Source of the DNA: Calothrix sp. C42_A2020_038
GTDB taxonomy: Bacteria; Cyanobacteriota; Cyanobacteriia; Cyanobacteriales; Nostocaceae
DNA: 64,000 bases
Direction: 5' to 3'
Assembly: GCA_015272395.1 (NCBI GenBank)
Contig: JACYLQ010000002.1
Location: 1-64,000, forward strand
Each line of letters starts with the position of its first letter. The first letter of the stretch is position 1. The position numbers were made by a program, and so were the translations under genes. Below, in pieces: positions 58,518-64,000 of this stretch. The notes below the pieces were generated by a model that was not told the DNA's origin, did no database searches, and saw only the letters and a list, made by a program, of their open reading frames with translations.

Positions 58518-59738
58518 ATGCCTACAATAGTTCAATTTATGCATCTATCAATAGAAATAGCTCTACTGGTAAGTGCATTTTTTTTGCTTGTTCTGAGTTC
58601 AGTTTTACTTGTTGAATGTGTTGCTGCACTATTGCCACTCACTTTTAAAATTTCCAGTAATCAAAGGATTAAAACTGTAGTCTTAATACCTGCTCATAAC
58701 GAAGAAGCTGTTATTAATAGTACTCTGACAAGATTAAAATCTACGTCTTTACCTCATGAAAAGATTGTCGTAATTGCTGATAACTGTACCGATGCGACTG
58801 CTGAAATTGCTCGACAAGCAAGAGTCACAGTCATTGAAAGACAAGATTCGGAACGAAGAGGTAAAGGATACGCTCTTGATTACGGATTAAAATTTATTGC
58901 TTCTGACCCTCCTGAAGTTGTGGTATTCGTTGATGCTGATTGTCTAGTCCAAAAAAATGCGCTTGCACTTCTGACTCAGAACACAATAACTACAGGAAGA
59001 CCAGTACAAGCAGCTTACTTAATGGCAAAACCGAATCAACCTACTCCCAAAGACTCGATTTCAGCCTTTGCATTTAAAGTCAAAAACCTTGTTCGCTCCC
59101 GTGGTATGGTACGCATGGGTTTCCCTTGTTTATTAGCAGGTACTGGAATGGCATTTCCTTGGTCAGTTATTCGTTCAATTGACCTGGCAAATTCTGAGAT
59201 TGTTGAAGATATGAAACTCGGTTTAGATTTAACTATTGCTGGATATCCACCGATTTTTTGCCCTGATGCGCGCGTGAATGGTAGTCTACCCCAAAACTCT
59301 CAAGCTGCTAAAAGTCAACGTACTCGGTGGGAACATGGACACCTTCAAACTTTAATAGCTTATGTTCCTAAGTTAATTGTTGCTGGAACTCGGCAAAAAC
59401 GATTTGACCTATTTTTCAGCGCACTTGATTTATGCATTCCACCGCTATCATTGTTTGTTGCAATGTGGTTTGGATTGATGTGTACTTCATTGGTATTCGC
59501 ATTCACAATGTCTATTTGGACACCAGTAGCACTAGTCGCAACTGCGGGAATATTTATCTTGACTGCAATTTTGATTGCTTGGAGTAACTTTGCTCGTTCT
59601 GATTTACCCTTGTTAGAACTGTTTGCGGTGCCATTTTACATACTCTGGAAAATTCCTCTCTATTTCAAATTTCTAATTCAGCCACAAAAAACCTGGATTC
59701 GTACAGAACGCGATTCTACCAACGCTTCTGAATTGTAA
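58518..59738 (+). CDS. GT2-family membrane glycosyltransferase
   Basis: 406 residues. An N-terminal helix (IALLVSAFFLLVLSSVLLVECV), GT-A domain (VVLIPAHNEEAVIN, ADNCTD, VVFVDADCLVQ with the DxD motif), QxxRW-like QRTRWEHGH, and three or four helices at the C terminus. A processive or lipid-linked sugar transferase in the exopolysaccharide assembly. 47 bp gap to the acyltransferase gene. Confidence 0.92.
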   Translation: MPTIVQFMHLSIEIALLVSAFFLLVLSSVLLVECVAALLPLTFKISSNQRIKTVVLIPAHNEEAVINSTLTRLKSTSLPHEKIVVIADNCTDATAEIARQARVTVIERQDSERRGKGYALDYGLKFIASDPPEVVVFVDADCLVQKNALALLTQNTITTGRPVQAAYLMAKPNQPTPKDSISAFAFKVKNLVRSRGMVRMGFPCLLAGTGMAFPWSVIRSIDLANSEIVEDMKLGLDLTIAGYPPIFCPDARVNGSLPQNSQAAKSQRTRWEHGHLQTLIAYVPKLIVAGTRQKRFDLFFSALDLCIPPLSLFVAMWFGLMCTSLVFAFTMSIWTPVALVATAGIFILTAILIAWSNFARSDLPLLELFAVPFYILWKIPLYFKFLIQPQKTWIRTERDSTNASEL

Positions 59739-59769
59739 TTATCTCTCGCTCAAACTCTCTTTGATCAAA

Positions 59770-60666
59770 ATGCAACAACTTAGTTTTTGTCTAATTACCC
59801 CCAGTTATGCTCCAGACTTTGAGCGGTGTAAGTTACTCGCTTGGAGTGTGGAAGCATTTGCTCCTCAAGGTGTAAAGCATTACATTATTGTTCCGAAGCG
59901 AGATTTCAGCTTGTTTCGCCAAATTCAATACAGAAATACTGAGGTGATAACTGTTGAGTCGATTTTGCCCAGTTGGATTCAACGTCTACCTTTGTTAAAA
60001 AATTGGTGGTTTAGCAAGAAGCATATAGTTGTTCGAGGATGGATAATTCAACAAATCATCAAACTTGCAGCGGCAGAATTTCTCCAAGAAGATGTGTTTG
60101 TGTTTGTTGACTCGGATGTTGCTTTCATTCGTCCATTTGATTGGAGTCAGTTTGTGCGTGACAATCAAGTGCGGTTATTTCGTATTCCTGAAAACATTGC
60201 CCCACAGGCGCCTGCTGGTGAAAAATGGAATTACAATGCTCGTTGCTTACTCAATTTACCTCCCGGCAGTCTTCCAGTCCCAGGTTATATCGGTCAAATT
60301 ATGACTTGGCACCGTGATCATCTGAAATCATTGTACAGGCACATCGAAACTGTTTCAGGACGTGGATGGATTGAAACTGTATGCAGTAATTGGAATTTAT
60401 CTGAGTATGTTCTATACGGAGTTTTCGTTGAAGAAGTACTCCAAGCATCTGGACATTACTACGATTCAGAGCGTATTTGTCACGAGTATTGGTTTGCTAA
60501 ACCAATGTCCGACGAAGAATTGCAAAACTTCTTCAATAGTATCCTTCCTCAAGATATTGCCATTATGATATCTGCTAAAGCTGAAATTGCAGTACAAAGA
60601 TACGAAAATTTAGTCAAAAATTTTCATAAAAATAACTCATTAAATACATGCGAATCGGTTATTTAA
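59770..60666 (+). CDS. DUF6492-like protein in the EPS cluster
   Basis: 298 residues from ATG 59770 (a TTG at 59761 is in frame). GT-A-like layout: LITPSYAPDFERCKLLAWSV, KRDFSLF, VFVFVDSDVAFIRPFD with a DSD motif, and WNLSEYVLYGVFVEE. The family is called DUF6492 as far as I recall, and is thought to be glycosyltransferase-like. No signal peptide. Its 3' end overlaps the next gene by 19 bp, so translation is coupled. Confidence 0.75.
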   Translation: MQQLSFCLITPSYAPDFERCKLLAWSVEAFAPQGVKHYIIVPKRDFSLFRQIQYRNTEVITVESILPSWIQRLPLLKNWWFSKKHIVVRGWIIQQIIKLAAAEFLQEDVFVFVDSDVAFIRPFDWSQFVRDNQVRLFRIPENIAPQAPAGEKWNYNARCLLNLPPGSLPVPGYIGQIMTWHRDHLKSLYRHIETVSGRGWIETVCSNWNLSEYVLYGVFVEEVLQASGHYYDSERICHEYWFAKPMSDEELQNFFNSILPQDIAIMISAKAEIAVQRYENLVKNFHKNNSLNTCESVI

Positions 60667-61883
60667 TTCCAGAATTCCCAGGACAAACACATGTTTGGAT
60701 TTGGCGAGAAATTTGCCACATGCGCGAATGGGGAACTGCAATTGACATTTTCTCAACTAAACAACCTTCCCCTGACATCACAGCCAGACATGATTTTGCA
60801 ACTCATGCCCAAGCACAAACTTATTACTTGTGGAAACAAGATATCTTTCAACAAATACTTGACATATTTATCGCTTTGTGCTGGACAATATTAACCCGTC
60901 CATATGGTTTATTAAAAACGATTTTGTTAGCCCTGACTATCGACGTTGACGCGCGTCCACGTTGGCGCTCAACATTGCCTTTGGTACCAATTGCTTGTAT
61001 TTTGGCTCGCCAAGCTGTCGCACTAGGTATAGAGCATATGCACTGTCATAGCTGTGCCAATTCGGCAATCCTAGCAATGATGTTGAAGCGGTTGACTCGT
61101 ATTTCATATTCGTTAACACTAAATGCTAATTTAGAGTGGTGGGGAGGCGCCCTAGCTGCGAAGTTTGGCGATGCGGAGTTTACAGTTGTTATTACTCGAT
61201 GGTTAGAAACACAAGTGCGAAACAGGTATCCGCATTTGCGCTCAGACCAAGTAGTATTGGGACGTATTGGTGTCGATACTACCAAATGGACTCCCCAATC
61301 TAGTCATGTTAAAAATCAAACAAATAATCAAACTTTCCAAATCATAACTGTTGGGCGTTTGCACGCGAGTAAAGGTCATGATACTTTGATTCGCTCTGTT
61401 AAACACCTTATCGATGCTGGCAAATCTGTCAAGCTGAAAATAATTGGCGCCGGACCAGAAGCTGACAACTTAAAGGCAATGACAGGTCAACTTCAGATGT
61501 CAGATTTAATACACTTCACGGGTTCACTCTCAGAAAACCAAATCATTGAAGAAATGCGTCATACTGATGCATTTGTACTTGCTAGTCATGCCGAACCTTT
61601 GGGTGTTGTTTATATGGAAGCAATGGCGATGGAAGTAGCAACAATTGGAACTAATGCTGGTGGTGTTCCTGAAATCATTACCGATACTCAAGATGGTTTA
61701 TTGATTCCTCCAAGAGATGATATTGCTTTAGAACGCGCGCTGACACAACTAATTGAAAATCCTTCACTGAAAAACCAACTCGGACAAGCTGGGCGCCAAA
61801 CAATCGTGCAACGTTTTGATAGTCGGATTGGAGCTGCTACACTTTATCAGCGACTTTTTGGACACTCACCAATTCTTATCTAG
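60648..61883 (+). CDS. GT4-family glycosyltransferase
   Basis: 411 residues. N-terminal part with GYLIPEFPGQTHVWIWREI, central HMHCHSCANSAILAMM, nucleotide-sugar domain with ITVGRLHASKGHDTLIRSV, GAGPEADNL, and the EX7E region (EPLGVVYMEAMAMEVATIGTNAGGVPEII). Transfers a sugar from a nucleotide donor to the growing EPS unit. Overlaps the end of the previous gene. Confidence 0.92.
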   Translation: MRIGYLIPEFPGQTHVWIWREICHMREWGTAIDIFSTKQPSPDITARHDFATHAQAQTYYLWKQDIFQQILDIFIALCWTILTRPYGLLKTILLALTIDVDARPRWRSTLPLVPIACILARQAVALGIEHMHCHSCANSAILAMMLKRLTRISYSLTLNANLEWWGGALAAKFGDAEFTVVITRWLETQVRNRYPHLRSDQVVLGRIGVDTTKWTPQSSHVKNQTNNQTFQIITVGRLHASKGHDTLIRSVKHLIDAGKSVKLKIIGAGPEADNLKAMTGQLQMSDLIHFTGSLSENQIIEEMRHTDAFVLASHAEPLGVVYMEAMAMEVATIGTNAGGVPEIITDTQDGLLIPPRDDIALERALTQLIENPSLKNQLGQAGRQTIVQRFDSRIGAATLYQRLFGHSPILI

Positions 61884-61999
61884 CTACTAACATGATTATA
61901 GCTGTAATATGTAAGAAAAGTTTCTAACTTTCGGTAAATATACTAGAATTGAATATACTCTTATCATCTATCTTTAGTATAGAAACCGAAGTTATCAGA

Positions 62000-63199
62000 A
62001 TGCTTAAACAACTACGGGTTGTGTATGCAATTGGACCAGAAGGTGTTATTGAGGCTTACAAGTCTTGGAAAAAAGGTGAAGATGCAGCTTCACAAGTTTC
62101 TATGACATTTTCGGGTCATTTCTATGACGTGTGTACAGCTTTGGATGCAAAAGGATACGTTATTGCTGAAGCAGCGGAAGCTGAAGTCGTTCAAGATGAG
62201 CGTTTTATTATCGAACGGCGCCCAGTCTTCTTAGGTAAAGCCAGAGGTATTTTTTATCATTTACGTCAAATTGTACGAGGATTGCAGTTACTCGTTTCGG
62301 CAATTAAATTTGACGCGAATGTTGTAATTGCAGATAGTGGTACAACATATTGGTTCATCCTCTTACTATTTCCCTGGTTTGGTATCAAAGTAATTCCATC
62401 ATTGCATTGTACCTTGTGGCGTAAATACTCAAAACAGACTTTAGGAGAAAAAATTACGCTAAAATTAAGCCGTAGTTTATTTATTTCAGAGTGTCATAGT
62501 ATACATGCGGTCTCTCATGACATTGCAGAACAAATTTCACAATTAACAGGGGGTGTACATCGACCAATTCATGAATTTTTACCAATCTATCGAAGAAGTG
62601 ACTTTGCTGATATTGCACCTCCATGTAAGGAACGTTTACCTTTAAGAATTTTGTTCGCAGGTCGAGTCGAGTACGATAAAGGGGTATTTGATTTACTAGA
62701 AATTGCCAAGCGGATAGCTTCTAATAGTTCTGGTTCAAAATATCAGATTGTTTTTGATATTTGTGGTGATGGAACAGCACTGGAATCTTTACGTACAGAG
62801 GTCAAAAACAAAGGTGTTGAGGACTTATTTGTGTTCCACGGTTACTGCAACAAACAACAAATGCGGGAAATGTTTGGTAAATCCCATGTTGTAATTGTAC
62901 CAACTCGCACAGATTTTATTGAAGGTTTTAATCGGGTTGTTGCAGAGAGTATTCTTTCTGGTCGTCCAGTTGTGACTTCAGCAGTTTGTCCAGCTTTATC
63001 TTATGTACGTGAAGCTGTGATTGAAGTTCCACCTAATGACATCGAGGCATATACCGTAGCTTTAATCGAACTTTACAACAACCCAACAATTTATGAAGAA
63101 AAGCGACTTGCCTGTCTGAAATTGCAGGAACAGTTTTACGATATCAAAAGAAGTTGGGCTGCTGCGCTCGAGTCTAGCCTTTCAGCAATTAACATTTAA
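62000..63199 (+). CDS. GT4-family glycosyltransferase
   Basis: 399 residues from ATG 62000; a TTG at 61949 is in frame but gives an odd leader. The N-terminal half has FPWFGIKVIPSLHCTLWRKY and an SECHSIHAVSHDIAEQI segment. The C-terminal half has ILFAGRVEYDKGVFDLLE, FDICGDGTALESLR and the donor-site TDFIEGFNRVVAESILSGRPVVTS. Next step of the same polysaccharide pathway, about 115 bp after the previous GT4 gene. Confidence 0.9.
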   Translation: MLKQLRVVYAIGPEGVIEAYKSWKKGEDAASQVSMTFSGHFYDVCTALDAKGYVIAEAAEAEVVQDERFIIERRPVFLGKARGIFYHLRQIVRGLQLLVSAIKFDANVVIADSGTTYWFILLLFPWFGIKVIPSLHCTLWRKYSKQTLGEKITLKLSRSLFISECHSIHAVSHDIAEQISQLTGGVHRPIHEFLPIYRRSDFADIAPPCKERLPLRILFAGRVEYDKGVFDLLEIAKRIASNSSGSKYQIVFDICGDGTALESLRTEVKNKGVEDLFVFHGYCNKQQMREMFGKSHVVIVPTRTDFIEGFNRVVAESILSGRPVVTSAVCPALSYVREAVIEVPPNDIEAYTVALIELYNNPTIYEEKRLACLKLQEQFYDIKRSWAAALESSLSAINI

Positions 63200-63235
63200 A
63201 ATCCTACTAGATTAACATCGAAACTAGTATTTATT

Positions 63236-64000
63236 GTGTTTAAGCTTAATCTTTTTGAAAAAACATTCGCCGTTATCGGGGTGTTATTCTTTTCTGGAGC
63301 TTTTTCGGAGCTAATACCAGGGGCGCCTATTACATTGCTACGGTACTTCGTTTGGGGTGTAGCAACGCTTCTAGTCTGTTTACGCTGGAGAGATTCGGTA
63401 CGGGTATTAAAATCAGATATCTTTTTAGTGATTCTGACTGTAATTATACTAGCATCATTTTTGTGGTCAGATATACTTGTTATTACTTTCAAGGATAGTC
63501 GCGAAATTATGCAGATGACTGCATTTGGCTTATATTTTGCCGCACGCTTCAGTATTAAAGAACAGGTAGAAATTATTGCTGCATCTTTCTTGATTGGGGC
63601 AATAATGACTTTTGGTGTTGTTGCTGCAATGCCTCAGCTTGGAATTCATGACATTGACCACCCAGGCGCGTGGAAAGGAGTATTTGGGTATAAAAATTTG
63701 CTTGGAGCAATCATGGTGATCAGCTCATTTACATTCATGTTGTTACCAATAAATCGTGGCAACTGGTTGCAGCAAATCTACAAATGGAGCGGTCTAGCAT
63801 TTGCGATAGTATTAATTCTGCTTTCGACATCAAAAACTTCGCTAGTTGTCTCAATTCTATTATATGGGATTTTGTTTTTCTACCGGAGTTTTCGCTGGCA
63901 CGGCAAGACTACAGTTATTTTTTTGGACTTAGGTATTTTAATTCTCGGTGGAGCTTTGACCGTTTTAGTCGGTGCTTGGACAGAACTTTTGACAGCAATT
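63236..64000 (+). CDS. O-antigen ligase/polymerase-like membrane protein (partial, runs off the window)
   Basis: Open frame from GTG 63236 to the edge (255 codons, no stop). Hydrophobic segments throughout: FAVIGVLFFSGAFSELIPG, ITLLRYFVWGVATLLVCLRW, IFLVILTVIILASFLW, FLIGAIMTFGVVAAMPQLGI, GYKNLLGAIMVISSFTFMLLP, SGLAFAIVLILLSTSKTSLVV, VIFLDLGILILGGALTVLVG. The segment FGYKNLLGAIMV and the STSKTSLV motif are typical of the Wzy_C/O-antigen ligase family. It probably polymerises or ligates the EPS repeat. 36 bp after the GT4 gene. The start is uncertain because no clear ribosome site is visible. Confidence 0.85.
   Translation, partial: MFKLNLFEKTFAVIGVLFFSGAFSELIPGAPITLLRYFVWGVATLLVCLRWRDSVRVLKSDIFLVILTVIILASFLWSDILVITFKDSREIMQMTAFGLYFAARFSIKEQVEIIAASFLIGAIMTFGVVAAMPQLGIHDIDHPGAWKGVFGYKNLLGAIMVISSFTFMLLPINRGNWLQQIYKWSGLAFAIVLILLSTSKTSLVVSILLYGILFFYRSFRWHGKTTVIFLDLGILILGGALTVLVGAWTELLTAI

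Noticed and set aside
63196..63492. 98-codon frame on the minus strand
   Set aside because: The plus-strand membrane protein starting at 63236 is a far better reading, with no stop to the window edge.

Overview
The window looks like chromosome of a filamentous, probably heterocyst-forming cyanobacterium (Nostocales, perhaps Calothrix/Rivularia-like; the genus is a guess). Supporting signs are a fused NADPH-thioredoxin reductase/thioredoxin, a cyanobacterial-type PII protein, a DUF4327-type protein, PAS kinases and FHA-Ser/Thr kinases, abundant heptameric short tandem repeats between genes, and a small array of tandem repeats resembling the heterocyst-associated sRNA NsiR1. GC is low (about 40% by eye). 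The palindrome GGCGCC is strikingly over-represented (about 74 copies counted by eye), while I saw no copy of the classical cyanobacterial HIP1 octamer GCGATCGC.

Layout. 0-0.6 kb: NsiR1-like repeats and a DIF-type promoter motif. 0.6-11 kb: a thioredoxin-fold protein, a membrane-anchored subtilase, a PAS histidine kinase, thiD, glnB, rdgB and a phosphohexomutase. 11-13.5 kb: a broken PIN-toxin gene and a two-gene operon for a ParM-like actin ATPase and a ParR-like partner, with inverted and iterated repeats upstream. 13.5-29 kb: DedA, Gfo/Idh/MocA oxidoreductase, CNNM/CorC-type transporter, a CAT-anticodon tRNA, pyrE, a Uma2 nuclease, thiC under a TPP riboswitch, an RluE-like pseudouridine synthase, a second PAS kinase, and a PP2C phosphatase followed directly by an FHA-Ser/Thr kinase.

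29-39 kb is an accessory surface-modification segment: a tnpB remnant, a TPR membrane protein, a 1267-residue methyltransferase/glycosyltransferase fusion, an IS200/IS605-end-like palindrome, a TPR-OGT (GT41) glycosyltransferase, a type IV pilin and a methyltransferase. 39-51 kb: NTRC, a decayed RelE-like toxin beside a DUF433/DUF5615 toxin-antitoxin pair, a lone DppC-type permease, a ROK sugar kinase without the zinc cysteines, a tail-to-tail restriction-modification pair, a small internally duplicated protein, pyrG and a periplasmic amidase. 51.6-54 kb: a large protein with a C-type-lectin-like domain and WRNY repeats.

54.7-64 kb (continuing past the edge) is a co-directional exopolysaccharide cluster: WecG/TagA/CpsF transferase, Wzc-like polymerisation regulator/tyrosine kinase, hexapeptide acetyltransferase, GT2, a DUF6492-like protein, two GT4 enzymes and the start of an O-antigen-ligase/polymerase-like membrane protein. 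With the pilin-glycosylation genes and the lectin protein, the right half of the window is mainly about the cell surface. All calls are from reading the sequence; no database search was possible.
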